From NCBI GenBank assembly GCA_030248195.1, contig JASAND010015826.1:1-64000 (forward strand): 64,000 bases of DNA, given 5' to 3'. The notes beneath the pieces were generated by a model, which saw only the letters and a program-made list of their open reading frames with translations, was not told where the DNA came from and made no database searches. This document shows positions 32,272 through 42,433 of the stretch, piece after piece. This DNA comes from Trissonchulus latispiculum. Taxonomy: Eukaryota > Nematoda > Enoplea > Enoplida > Ironidae. Both the position numbers and the translations under genes were made by a program. Numbering within the stretch: the first letter of the stretch is position 1; every line of letters begins with the position of its first letter.

Positions 32272-32682
32272 AGGGTTAGCTCGGTGTTAAGCTAACCTCA
32301 AGGTTAACTCGGAGTTAGCCTGATAATCCTCAGCTAATCCGTTGGACCAAATCAGGTTAAGTTAACCTCGAGGTTAACTCCGAACTAACTTAGTCTTCAA
32401 AGGCAGAAACTCAATCCTGAGTGCGATCAGGATTAACTGAGTACTAACTCAATTTTTAACACTTCAGCCTTAGTTTTTCGGAAAACGTCGTCTCGAACAT
32501 TTCAAACCATTATTTCTGCAAGCTTCATTCTTTTTAGCAAGAACATTTTGCACTTTTGTTTTAAAAGTTCCTCACGAGATTCGGTCCACTACTTCAGCAA
32601 CGTCCTTGAGCTCAGAGTTAAGGAGAGTTCGGACTTAGCTCGGAGTTAACCTTGAGGTTAACTTAGTCGTCAGCTAACCTTG
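32272..32682. mobile_element. Fold-back MITE with GTTAACCTCGAGGTTAAC-type palindromes
   Basis: The ends GGTTAGCT (32273) and AGCTAACC (about 32680) are inverted. Subterminal blocks of TTAACCTCAAGGTTAACTC occur at both ends and again internally (near 32360). No coding. The density of inverted repeats would allow strong hairpins. Confidence 0.6.
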
Positions 32683-32722
32683 ACTATGATGAGTGGCTAC
32701 ATTGACTAAAGAAACGAATACA

Positions 32723-32846
32723 CCTTATGCTGTCACATCTCCATGTAACTACTACTACTACTACTACACTTGTATGCCACACTACTACTGCCACTGTCCT
32801 GTACACCAGTGGCTATACGACCACTGTAACACCAAGCAAAAACTTG
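32723..32846 (+). CDS. Thr-rich stalk exon, copy 2
   Basis: A frame of ACT triplets gives VTTTTTTTLVCHTTTATV, then LYTSGYTTTVTPSKNL and the donor GTAAGC at 32847. The 3' half matches the exon at 4018-4078. Upstream of the ACT run a different frame is Thr/Pro-rich (TKETNTPYAVTSPCN), so a frame change within the triplet run is possible. No acceptor could be fixed, so the start is approximate. Confidence 0.45.
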
Positions 32847-33130
32847 GTAAGCATGAAATGTGACAAAACTAATACAATCGTTTAATTTTATCCAACATGG
32901 GAACAGCTGTTGTGATTTCTTTATTATGGTTGGGAGGTTCTAGCATAATTATGCACAAATTCGACAAAAACGTTTTCCTTTATATGGCTCACCCCCTTCC
33001 CGAAACCCTCTTGAACCAATACAGCTCTCGATATTTTCGGAAAAGACTGATCGGTAAATGATTACGAAAGACTTACACAACACAGTGTTCACCATATTTA
33101 TAACTCACCACCCTAAATGTCTTATGATAA
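32847..33130. repeat. Segmental duplicate of 4079-4360
   Basis: Intron-like sequence following the duplicated stalk exon; see 4079-4360. Similarity fades after CTTATGAT near 33130. Confidence 0.65.
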
Positions 33131-33302
33131 AATTCAAATTAAGAACATAATACTTGGCCCAACTGCTGCTTCTAATCAAACAGTCTCTAAGTATCAGATT
33201 ATCTGAGCAATGAGTGAATTTTAGGCTGTAGTTTTATAACAACAATGAATTTATAATAATGCATCTGGGTAAAGACTATTTATAAATTTTTTTTTCACAT
33301 AC

Positions 33303-33563
33303 CTTTCGTCAATAAACTACAGGTGACAGATCCGATGTAGGGCGAGTCACAGCAAACCGCAGATATTTTCCTTAAATTTGGAAATATTTCCAGAATACCA
33401 CGAGGATAATTGATCGGGCTACGACTGGTTTCAATTCTTCCTGAACGCATGAACGCAGTCTTATGAGTAACAGGAATGTCTTCAAATGCAAATCCATCTG
33501 GAAATAGAAACTGAGGCCCAGTACAAACGCAGAACATGCAGAAAAGAAACATTCTCCAAAGAG
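33303..33563 (-). CDS. Receptor-like exon with hydrophobic leader (minus strand)
   Basis: On the minus strand the acceptor TGTTTATTGCAG lies just upstream of 33563 and the donor GTATGT follows 33303. The exon is 261 bases and symmetric in phase 1. It begins LWRMFLFCMFCVCTG, a signal-peptide-like stretch with an internal Met, then PQFLFPDGFAFEDIPVTH and ILEIFPNLRKISAVCCDSPY, with an LxxLxxI pattern and paired Cys that recall an LRR cap. If the Met is the start, this could be the first coding exon of a secreted or membrane protein. No following exon was identified to the left. The family is not certain. Confidence 0.45.
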
Positions 33564-34498
33564 CTGCAATAAACAAATGTCTAAACTAAGTGTAGGTAGG
33601 ACAATCCTAATTTACATATTTAAAATGCACCCCTAGACTACACAATTTCCATATCAATGGTTTGGATTCAGGCTTACTATAGCTGGTCCAATTCAATATA
33701 GGTTGGTATATCTGATAGACATGGGCAAAAAAATCAGCGAAACCAAAAAATAATTTAAAGTTTGAAGCTTTGGGCAGATCTGTGCTAGAGCTTGGTACCT
33801 GCTGAGAGCTGGATCTGTAGCTTTTTCTGATTCAAATTTACTGAATTCGATTTTACAGAAAGGCTTCATCTACCGAAACATAACCTCGGAATGCCTCTTT
33901 ATTAATCGACAAAGCTAACACAATTAATCATTGGCTGGCGCTCAAACGTGTCATCGTAACGTTTCTACACCAAAACTGTCCACCTTCCCTAAATGGGGAA
34001 AAATTGTTGTCCCATCAACTTGGGCAAGCTTGTTTTTCTTATTGACAGACTCTTTCTGGAGCATTAATGTAACCTATGTCTTGCAATTTCGGTGTCCTCA
34101 ATGTGCCACAAATTTTTTTGGCTTTGATCTGAGAAAAAAGCAAAACCAAATTTTGCACACTTTACAAGGAATTGATGGACAGAACGAAGATTGTTGATGA
34201 TGATGATGACACTGGTGACATGATGACATGATGACACAAATAGTCAGCACCAATAGGTTTGCAGAATAAATCGTAATCTGATATATTGCACGGTTCTTTC
34301 CTACAGAATTCATATTGTACGGTTCTTTCGTACAGAATTCATCTGAAACAGAAAGCGCATTTTGGATTTTAAGACACTCGACATTAAAATGGCGCTTTTT
34401 GATTTAATGTTTGGATTTAATGTTTAATTGTGTTTATACCCGCCATCATCACTGGTACACACATAGGTCACCTCTAGCTTTCTAATGGCTGCCGCCAG
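33564..34498. other. Spacer with an unassigned open frame
   Basis: At 33931-34197 a plus-strand frame has a CPQC pair (FRCPQCATNFFGFDLRKK) but no recognised domain or splice sites. A short (GAT)n/(GACA)n tract lies at 34194-34240. Duplicated GTACGGTTCTTTC.TACAGAATTCAT units lie at 34288-34340. Confidence 0.35.
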
Positions 34499-34680
34499 AG
34501 CTTCAGTTCGACGACGATCGATTGACTAAACTGCAGATGATTTTTCAGCCTCCGATAAACGTAAACGATTCATTGCAGTGGAGACCATTGTATAGAGTTA
34601 AACCATGTCTTTTCAAATGTTATGTCTTAATGCAGGAAGAGTTAGACAAACCACATATCTGGCAGCTATGCATAGCGAAG
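34499..34680 (+). CDS. Ectodomain-type exon of a putative receptor
   Basis: The acceptor CTGCCGCCAG ends at 34498 (phase 1) and the donor GTATCA begins at 34681. The frame reads LQFDDDRLTKLQMIFQPPIN, then WRPLYRVKPCLFKCYVL and KPHIWQLCIAK. It is rich in aromatic and paired Cys residues as in extracellular beta domains. A cytokine-receptor-like fold (for example IL-17 receptor type) is possible but unproven. It ends in phase 0, while the next candidate exon (34768) needs phase 2, so either a small exon is missing or the gene is damaged. Confidence 0.4.
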
Positions 34681-34767
34681 GTATCATATCAGATTTAAAA
34701 CCTAAAAGTATAAAATGTTTTGCTGTTTAGGAGTCTATGCCGGAAGCCTAAGTTGTTAGTATTTCAG

Positions 34768-34917
34768 CGGATTGAAACAAGCTGATCGCTACAGGACGAT
34801 ACACGTTAGATTTCATACAGTTCCTCCAAACATTGATCGGTATCCATTCATAGATTTTTTCGATAACTGCGATATAATACTAGATAGCAGGTCATTGTGT
34901 TGCTGTTTCAATTAAAC
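34768..34917 (+). CDS. Second ectodomain-type segment
   Basis: Acceptor TTAGTATTTCAG ends at 34767. The frame (after one base) reads GLKQADRYRTIHVRFHTVPP and continues FIDFFDNCDIILDS before running to a stop at 34915. A second, overlapping frame starting after the AG at 34887-34890 carries the coding on (next feature), so a splice or frameshift must occur near 34880. Residue pattern suggests an extracellular beta-sandwich with Cys. No family assigned. Confidence 0.35.
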
Positions 34918-35248
34918 CACAGTACCTGCGGTTTCGTCTGTCGAACAATCGTTTCTGCCCTGTTTCAACCTCCCAAACTATTGACGTGACAGCAAGCATG
35001 CAAACGGCAGACAGCCTCGAGTGCATCGACACCGTCGCGACAGCTAAATGTTCCAGAAAATCATCGTCATCAACAACAACACAAACCCAACAACAGCATT
35101 GCAAAACCCGTCCATACCGTCAACGCCTGCAGTTACAGCAAAGCCTATGACAACAGCATGCCTTACATCGACGAACCCTGTACAACCCTCATCAGCAGGT
35201 CCTAAAACAACCAACCCAACTGAAGCAAGCTTAACATCTGGACTTTAG
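34891..35248 (+). CDS. Cys-containing segment and Thr/Pro-rich stalk, frame-shifted
   Basis: From the AG at 34889-34890 in phase 1 the frame reads HCVAVSIKPQYLRFRLSNN, FCPVSTSQTIDVTASM and SSSSTTTQTQQQ. From about 35070 a different frame is the Thr/Pro-rich one: TTALQNPSIPSTPAVTAKP through GPKTTNPTEASLTSGL to a TAG. The switch falls in an AAC/ACA-rich stretch, where indels are frequent. Together they make an ectodomain end plus mucin-like stalk. No donor is seen at the stalk end, so the following membrane exon (perhaps 40609) is only a hypothesis. Confidence 0.4.
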
Positions 35249-35494
35249 CATTTTCCTGGTTCTACAGAAATCAATTCAAATTTTAGAGTGAGCTCATGCT
35301 CAAACTGTGGTGAGTAATGCAATCTTATGTTAATATATTTTCACATGTCTATGCTACTTTTTAGTGTCCTTTCGGTTGCATCTTATCCTGGCCTTATCCG
35401 GTTATAAATGGTATTTGAAACCGCCCACACACAGCATCGTATGGAAGCAGTCCGTCGAATACATCACAATTCAGTTAAAATGTTGTTATTGTTG

Positions 35495-35785
35495 TTATAT
35501 ACAGTAGCTACGTCTACCGTTAAATTCACTCCTTTTAGATGAGTGTTTTGTCAATTGACTCAACTGAGATTCATTCCTGCCGAAAAAGGTCCAGGTTTGC
35601 GGTTGCTCTTCCACAAACACTGCGCCTGACCTCGAACTAATGTGAAATTCTTCTGGAGCCTGTTGGTTTGGAGGTAATTCAGAAAATAATCTAACTGTCT
35701 CGTCGCGTAACCGTTTTGAATAACGAGTAATCGGACGGGGCGAGTCAGACATGCTACTCACCTGAAGGAATAGTCGCCAGTTGTG
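35495..35785 (-). pseudogene. Second LTR retrotransposon: primer-binding site and gag start
   Basis: On the minus strand AACTGGCGACTATTCCTTC (35784-35766) resembles the TGGCGAC-type primer-binding region of gypsy/BEL elements. It is followed within 10 bases of leader by an ATG at about 35761. The 88-codon frame (SDSPRPITRYSKRLRDETVR, then EEFHISSRSGAVFVEE) is a plausible Gag N-terminus. It stops at 35495 and no pol follows. The LTR should lie at about 35786-36250 on this strand. Confidence 0.45.
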
Positions 35786-36381
35786 AAGTTTATGCTAGTT
35801 GCAATAAATAACGACTAAAAATAGAGACTACAGATTCGAGAGCGTGTGTGCAAGTCTAACTCGCTTAAACTCCGCTTACTCTTTACCGTCTGCGAACGCG
35901 ACAGCAATCTATTTAGTACCGCAAGTTTACTTTCGAAGAGTAGTACAATATAGTGATGTTATCAAACATAGCAGAATGAATTCGAACTTAACAAAATATA
36001 TGTCCAGACAATAAATGATTGTAAATTTCAACAGACAAAAACCGCGAACAAATAGTAAGAAAAATACAAAACCGGAATGAGTTCGGGTGACCCCGGAGTG
36101 GAACCCAAAGTACAGCTCCCAACCAGATTCGTTGGGAGATTTGTTATAAAAAGCAACCTACCCGCAAGAGAGAATATCCTGGACTGACTGTAAAAAGGGC
36201 GGTCAACTAAACCTTTTGAATATTACCTACAGAGACTGAGGTTTATACACAAATGGAGGATTTTCCATTTATTGTTCGTAAACATAGCATTACAATTTTA
36301 TAATTTTGAATTAGAATCGAGGAAAATGTTATGAAATATATAATACGCCGAGATTCTGATTAGCCTATCGCTATCTGTGGT
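35786..36381 (-). other. Putative LTR of the second gag element, borders undefined
   Basis: Positioned upstream of the primer-binding region. It contains a TATAAAA word near 36150 on the plus strand, but no second LTR copy was found to prove it. No exon seen. Confidence 0.25.
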
Positions 36382-36609
36382 TTAGCTTAAGCTCGTTACA
36401 GTTCTTTCAAGAATCCCTGTTGACATCTCACGTAATGACCAACGATATTTTAAATAAGCTATTTCCGGCGCATTAATACTGTCAACAGCCACCGCATCTT
36501 GCTGATCAATCCTTCCAATCATGTGAAAGGAAATCGATTCCAGCGCACAAATCACTTCATTCTGGTATTCTGTCAGAGTTTCACCAGTAGCGTAAACTAC
36601 TACAACGTA
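36382..36609 (-). CDS. Candidate exon, possibly SEA-like or retroelement
   Basis: On the minus strand CTAACGTTGCAG precedes a frame from 36609: YVVVVYATGETLTEYQNEVI, then CALESISFHMIGRID and a Trp/Arg-containing end, to a stop at 36382. It is protein-like with no recognised signature. The alternation of hydrophobic strand and helix could suit a small extracellular domain; a retroelement origin is equally possible given the neighbour. Confidence 0.3.
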   Translation of the reverse strand, partial: YVVVVYATGETLTEYQNEVICALESISFHMIGRIDQQDAVAVDSINAPEIAYLKYRWSLREMSTGILERTVTSLS

Positions 36610-36615
36610 CTGCAA

Positions 36616-38557
36616 CGTTAGGTTGACATTATGGTTTCAATTGAAGGGTTGTTGTCTTCATGGGTACTGCTGATGCAGCTGCCGTACCTTTTGTCAGTTA
36701 TCGCAATTGGGTGCCTGTCAAATCCAGTTCGGGTGTCTGATGTCTGGTCCGCAATGGTGTGACGAATCCGCAATGGTGTGACGAATCAAAATAAGTTTAT
36801 GCGACTGGAAATGTCATCATCGCATGCGATGAACTTGAAAATTAATTTTCCCAATGTACAAAAGCAATATTAAGCAAGGGATGGAAACTCTTTCGATCAT
36901 GCACATTATTAGTTGCTAGAAACTGATGTGGGCTTGAAATTTCAGTTGTCGATGGCAATCAGCTTGTTTGGTAGTTGACTGCTTATAAGTTTTAGTTAAC
37001 TGAAACTTATCTAAGTGTTTTTAGTTCTGTCCATTTATTTATATTTATACTCTAAGCTTTTAATTCTGTCCGTGCAATTTATACAACAACGTTTTAATAT
37101 TTACAAGAAACAAAATACTTACCTGGTGCTTCGAAGACGTTGACTATTCGTTTTGGATTAGAATTTCTTTAAGCTTGAAAATGTGATGCAGATCAGTACT
37201 TGCCGTTTAAAAATTTTGGCTGCATCTTTGAACGTTGAAGTGTGCCGAAGCAAAATACCTGCATTTAATGCAATGAACTTGAATTAAAATTTGATCAAAA
37301 AATAAGACTTTCAAAATTCCACTTTTTCCCGACTTTAGACTCCAAGTTGACTAACTATGGACTACAGCAAGCTTAACAAAAAATCACCCTACCCTGACTC
37401 ACAGGAAAGTTGCAGAGACCCGATTTGCTCCATGGTGATAGCCACACATCTCGACATTACAGCCTGTGAGTTTGAGCCCCTAGACCCTCTCCACACGTTC
37501 AGGGCAGACCTTTAAATGAGGGTACCCAAAAGTGACCTCTAAAACATTCATGACCGAGTTAGAACTTCGGCTGCTATTTACTAAGGGAAACCCTAGACAA
37601 CCCATATTATCCCAATGATATGTCTTGACTGTGCGCTATCGATACATATATGGAAGTTCCCAGTCGGACCTCTGAGCCGTCCTGGGGTGGGTGATTTTTT
37701 GTTAAAATTTTAACGAATAAAAATCATTTTCTTATTTTGTTATTCAGCCACAATAGCAGTCACAGCGAAACTAACTCCAAATTCGAGCTCAGCGACCTCG
37801 AAAACCCTTATAGCCTTTGTTTTTGAGGTTGCCTGACACTTCTGGGAGTCCAACCTGGTAACCAACCGGGCTTGAACCGTCCGACGGTAAAGGTGATTCC
37901 AGACGTCAGTATTAGACTATAGTTACCTAAAAACTACTGCTATATTTGAATTCTGCACACTAGAAAACCCGCCAGGACGTGTTTATAGCTGCTTCGGACT
38001 GTCCAGTTGGTACCTGGAAGGTCCAGCAAGGGTCATCCAGCTCTATCTAACACTGATGAGAAAACATTGCTAACTGCTCTCTGGGATCCAATCCGCCACT
38101 GATTTTTTTGTTAACGAGTGATTTTTTCTGTTAACATTTTAACAAAAAATCACATACTTTCAACTATTTAATTTACTGGTAAGTCGTAGAGCAACAAAAC
38201 TGGGGTGATTTAAAGCTTAGCACAAGACCTGTCCATGGGTCCTCAAAGTAATCGATTTGGTTTAGTTTTGTGAAAGTTCTAGCCGAAAAGCCAAATTTTG
38301 ACCCTTTTTTGTTAAGCTTGCTAGAATTCTGATTAAAACGTCTCATATTGCTGAAGTCCACAACATTACTACCCACAGCAATATGAACGTCGAAGGCATT
38401 CGCAAAGTTATCTTTGCTAATTTCTATCTAACATATTTGGACAGAGCTGCTGTTGCTATTTAATGCTCAGTTTTATGCCCTGATGTATGAATAACTGTAT
38501 GAAGTGTGTGGAAAAGATACTTTTAAAGCTAATTATGGTAGACCAACTGCGTGGAGG
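36616..38557. other. Spacer, no gene seen
   Basis: Read on both strands; only short unsupported frames. TTGTTAAAATTTTAAC-type palindromes near 37700 and 38105-38155 may mark an old inverted-repeat element. Confidence 0.35.
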
Positions 38558-39613
38558 CAGAGTTGGTCGCGGGCCGCGGGTACCCGCGGGTAATCGCGGG
38601 GCAGGGCGGGGCGGGGCAGGTATAAACAAATGTCAGTACCCGCACTACCCGCGCGGGTATCTGTGCGGGCCTCCTAGCCTGAAAACTTAACCTTTTTTTG
38701 TCCTAAAAACTAAGTCAAATTTAATAGTTAATAGAACATACGGCATTTGCATTATGATTTCTCACTTAGTTTTAACAGTCTTCAGAGCTGTAATAGTGTT
38801 TCTTTGTTGCATTGGTAAATGAAAATGCCGATCAGTCATCACTGCAGTACTCATACTCACTGGTCTAATTCTAGGAAGTCTAATTTAAGAACAAGAACAA
38901 TAACGGAGACGTATTTTTAGGGACCGAATCTGCATTTCCCAAAGCTCTCCTAAATTTTGCTCTTCAAGCTGCTCCGCAGTCAAAAGATAAGAGGTTTTTC
39001 AAAGCACCTTAAGAGGACCTCCTAAACTGTTTCACAGAACTACTTGGAGATTGCTCTGAAATTTTAACACTAAGAGCGCTCTTAACACAATTTTCAGCTA
39101 AGAATGTAAATTTAGGTAGGAACCCTTAGTTTACTCTTTTCTTACTTATTTTGGTAATTTAAACGTTAGATAATAATGAAATTTAGGTCCATTCCGTTCC
39201 TATTCTTGTTCCTGAAATCCGTTTTTATTCTGTTTCTGTTCCGATTCCTGTTTCTGTTCCACGTTTTAGACACCACCTTAAAATATGAAATTGTTTAAAT
39301 GTATTCAAGAAAAATACCTTATTTTAGATGATTTGATCAGTTTTCGAAAACATTTTATGAATAATATGCTTGCAACAAATTTTGTGATTGTTTGGAGTGT
39401 TTCGCACTAACAAAGTCTGTGATAACGTAGAAACACATAATAAAACGAAATTTATGTTTAAATTTAGTTTTTCACATGAGTTGAGAAAAAAAATTTTGCG
39501 GGTACCTTGCGGGTATTACATGGCCGCGGGCCGTGGGGTGGGGAGGGGCGGGTACTCTTCTGCGGTCCGCGGGCCGGGGCGGGTAGCAAAAATCCGGCCC
39601 GCGACCAACTCTG
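38558..39613. mobile_element. hAT-type MITE with GC-rich ends
   Basis: The termini CAGAGTTGGTCGCGGGCCG and CGGCCCGCGACCAACTCTG are inverted repeats, flanked by near-identical 8-base duplications (CGTGGAGG at 38550-38557, CGTGGAGT at 39614-39621). The CAG...CTG terminus and 8-base duplication are hAT hallmarks. Ends contain GCGGGTACCCGC-type repeats; the interior is AT-rich and non-coding. It lies between the ectodomain exons at 34.5 kb and the membrane exon at 40.6 kb. Confidence 0.8.
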
Positions 39614-39787
39614 CGTGGAGTTGCAGTAGATACACAGTTTCCCAACAAACTAAACCATATCGCAAAACTAACAGCAATTTTTCGTTTATTTGGGGACCAT
39701 TCAGATGCTTATCTTATTGGCATACGTTAAAATTTGATCAATTTGATAAGCTCGTGCTAAGCATTAAGTCATTTTATAGGTGATGCA

Positions 39788-40150
39788 TCATCTTTTACAT
39801 GTGGTGTTTGCAAGTAGTAAGTTTATCCTTTTGGACGAATTCAAATTGGACAAATTTTCTGGCGCGTGAGTATCCACTGCATGATCAAGATTGCAATCAT
39901 TTTGAACATTTCGTTGAGGCTTACAATTTCTGTGGGATAGAGCTAATTTAATTTGGTGTTGAAATTTGTTGTGCTCTGCATATTGCAAGCTTGGTGTCAA
40001 CGTGGAGAAATCAGCATCCATAAAATGGTAACCATAAAAAGCCGGTTCTGGGTGAGGTGCAGTGTATTTATAGCTATTTATTGCTGTATTGTATAGATTC
40101 AAAATTTTATACTGACTTGATTGTGAACGTATAAAGACTGAAGCATACAT
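39788..40150 (-). other. Unassigned 120-codon open frame
   Basis: The minus-strand frame contains YKYTAPHPEPAFYGYHFMDA and DFSTLTPSLQYAEHNKF, reasonably protein-like and uninterrupted to a stop at 39788. No start context, splice sites or family recognised. Could be part of a mobile element. Confidence 0.25.
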
Positions 40151-40608
40151 TTTGATGACTTGCTAGATTTTATCGAGACTAAATTATCAGCTAAATTCCG
40201 GCAGTTATAATCTGCCACATCAACATGAAATATAATCACGTAATAGTAGTAGTAGATACAAGCCGCAAGATGACACTTGTATTTGCGTTGCATTAAAGTA
40301 AGTGCATGGTTACCACTTCAGTGAATCAGTGCGATTTCTGAAAAATTTGCTTAATTTTGTTTGTGTGTTCATTCAAATTCAAAATGGCATTAAAATTTTT
40401 TAAATTATGAAATTGATAGTTCACCATAACTAGTAATACAATCAACTCCTTTCATGAAGTCAATATATATTTTTAACAACATGTCTTGTTTAAACTTCTG
40501 CATCTATAAATGAAAGCTGCATGGTACATGCACTTGAAGTTGACTGATAAGGTACTGCCTGATATGTTTATTTGTGCACTGTTTTATAGGTTAAGGGTTT
40601 GTTTTCAG

Positions 40609-40660
40609 AGGAATTGTAGGTGCCACGCGTGGAATATTTGGCCTTGCTGTGTTTCTACAG
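40609..40660 (+). CDS. Transmembrane exon of a putative receptor (exon n-2)
   Basis: The acceptor TTGTTTTCAG ends at 40608 and the donor GTTAGC begins at 40661. One base completes the preceding codon (phase 2), then GIVGATRGIFGLAVFLQ, ending in phase 0. The segment is hydrophobic with small residues, as in a short membrane helix that probably begins in the previous exon. It joins in phase to the next exon at 40884. The upstream exon is not identified; the stalk near 35 kb is a possible but unproven partner. Confidence 0.55.
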
Positions 40661-40883
40661 GTTAGCTTTTTTAAACATATTAAACCATACATCTAACTGG
40701 TAGACTCCTCATGATGATAATAATAAATACGCTAAAATCGAAAAGATGGTTTGGCTTGTTTTACAGTGCCATATTCTGAAGTGTAACCTCTGCCTTGCTC
40801 CCGTTTTTGAAAATAAAAAGACATAATTTAAAATGTGCTATACGCTTACTACTTCATTTTGCTTAATTACTTCTAGAAAATAG

Positions 40884-40969
40884 TTAAGGAAGCAAGCTGC
40901 GTCTCAGTCTAACGGAAGTGGCATAGAACCGGACGACCTACGTTTTGAAAACCCGTCCTTGGACATAGA
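40884..40969 (+). CDS. Cytoplasmic tail exon (exon n-1) with tandem acceptors
   Basis: Two acceptors sit seven bases apart: CTTCTAG ending 40876 and AAAATAG ending 40883. The downstream one gives phase 0 and reads LRKQAASQSNGSGIEPDDLR then FENPSLDI, ending GA in phase 2 before the donor GTATGG at 40970. The upstream one would give a short basic tail (KIVKEASCVSV) and a stop. Alternative use could therefore switch between a long and a very short tail. Basic residues straight after the helix and an acidic, Ser-rich body are typical of a type I receptor tail. Confidence 0.6.
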
Positions 40970-41192
40970 GTATGGACACGCATATTCTAATATTTTTCAT
41001 TTTTTAGTTTTTCTGATTTTAGTGGATACGAAGAAATATATAATCCGGTGTAGCAGAATACAACTTGTGAGGTCCCTAACTGAAGATTTTGGATTTATAA
41101 TTAAATCTCAAACATGCAGGCATTTCTAAAATATTCAAAATTATGGAATGGCTTTAATTTACAATTTGTTTGTTGTTTTGTTCTTCTTCCAG

Positions 41193-41259
41193 AAATGCGT
41201 CAAATGCCGAGTTCCTGATGGAACCTGATGTGTCACATGAAACAAACACCAATAGTTAA
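41193..41259 (+). CDS. Terminal tail exon (exon n)
   Basis: Acceptor TTCTTCTTCCAG ends at 41192. One base completes a Glu codon from the previous exon, then NASNAEFLMEPDVSHETNTN, Ser and TAA at 41257-41259. All three exons (40609, 40884, 41193) fit in phase, which is the strongest support for a real host gene in the window. The tail has no ITAM, ITIM or known docking motif that I can name. Confidence 0.6.
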
Positions 41260-42001
41260 AAGCGATACCGCAAACCTCTTTGCTCTTAAATCTAGTCTGC
41301 AGTCTTATCGTAGTAACTTCAGTTTGTTTTGAGGAGTCCCTTTTGCATCACGACAATTAGAAGCAACTGTAAAGAAGAAGTACCAATTAATTACAAACCG
41401 AAAGATACTTACATTCACTGAATTGCTTGAAAATTTTCCATTGCAGTTATATTAGAATTTGATCAGTAACATGACTTTGCCATGACAAATATCGTCGTGT
41501 GCATCTCTTACTGCTGATAGCATTTCATCTGCTCCATGCAATATCTGTTGATGGTTATCGTGGTCAATAGTTTTAGTCGATTTAATCAATAACACTGATT
41601 TGTAAAATAATTCAGTAACATGTTTCCACTACTTCCATCTACTAAAATACAATATTAATAGCATTGGCAATCCTAGAAACATACTGCGGAGCGCGGACCA
41701 TTGAACAAGCCGGAGGATCTGGAAGCGGACACCCGCTGAAGTTGAAAAAATTTGAAAAATGTATTCACTATAGTGTAATTTCTTGCCACTTTTCTGAATA
41801 TGAACAAAATTACAGCAGCACTTGCACTCGTTCAATTTCCTGTTCACAAATGTGTTATGCACTTGTTGTACCTGCAACATAAACTTCACGTAGGCAGTAA
41901 AATGCAAAAATCCGTTCAATTTAGCGTCGCAGGAGCGAATCTCTTTCAGAAATGCTGCTAGCCTTTCTGCAAGATATAAAAGTTGGGAAATGACGTTAAA
42001 T
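41260..42001. other. 3' flank and unassigned minus-strand frame
   Basis: A minus-strand frame at 41629-42012 (for example LYLAERLAAFLKEIRSCDAK) is long but unsupported and runs into the MITE end. No polyadenylation site was fixed beyond AT-rich sequence. Confidence 0.25.
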
Positions 42002-42433
42002 GCGTCTATCAAAAGATTTTGAGTACACCATTATAGCGAGTTTCCGCGGATTAGACCCATGAAAAACTTATCAGCTAAATTCCTTGGAATGTTAGAAGGC
42101 CTTAGCCCAGGCGGCTTGTTTCCAACCAAGTCAGCGAAATTCCGTGGAACTGTAAACTTCTTAGTTCTGGCCAGCAAGATTCCAGTCAAGACAGAGGCGT
42201 GCCATGAAACTTCAAGTATGTTCATCAATAACTATTTTAATGTTTACTACCAGGTTGGCTAGTTTCCAGTGCAGTTAGCCTGTTTCCGTGGAAACATTTT
42301 TCATCTAAGATTGGGCAGCAAAATTCCAGCCGAGTCAGCTCATTTCCATGGAATGATTTTGTGCTTAGTTCCAGCTGTGTTGGTTCTGCGTAATCTTGAT
42401 ATAATGGTGTACTCAAAATCTTTTTATAGACGC
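42002..42433. mobile_element. MITE with ~38-base terminal inverted repeats
   Basis: The left end starts GCGTCTATCAAAAGATTTTG and continues AGTACACCATTATA; the right end is its reverse complement with one mismatch, ending TAGACGC at 42433. The interior has degenerate direct repeats of AAATTCC(G/A)..GGAA and CCAGCAAGATTCCAG. No clear target duplication (flanks TTAAAT and AAAAGG), so the superfamily is undetermined. A related left end is at 794. Confidence 0.75.
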
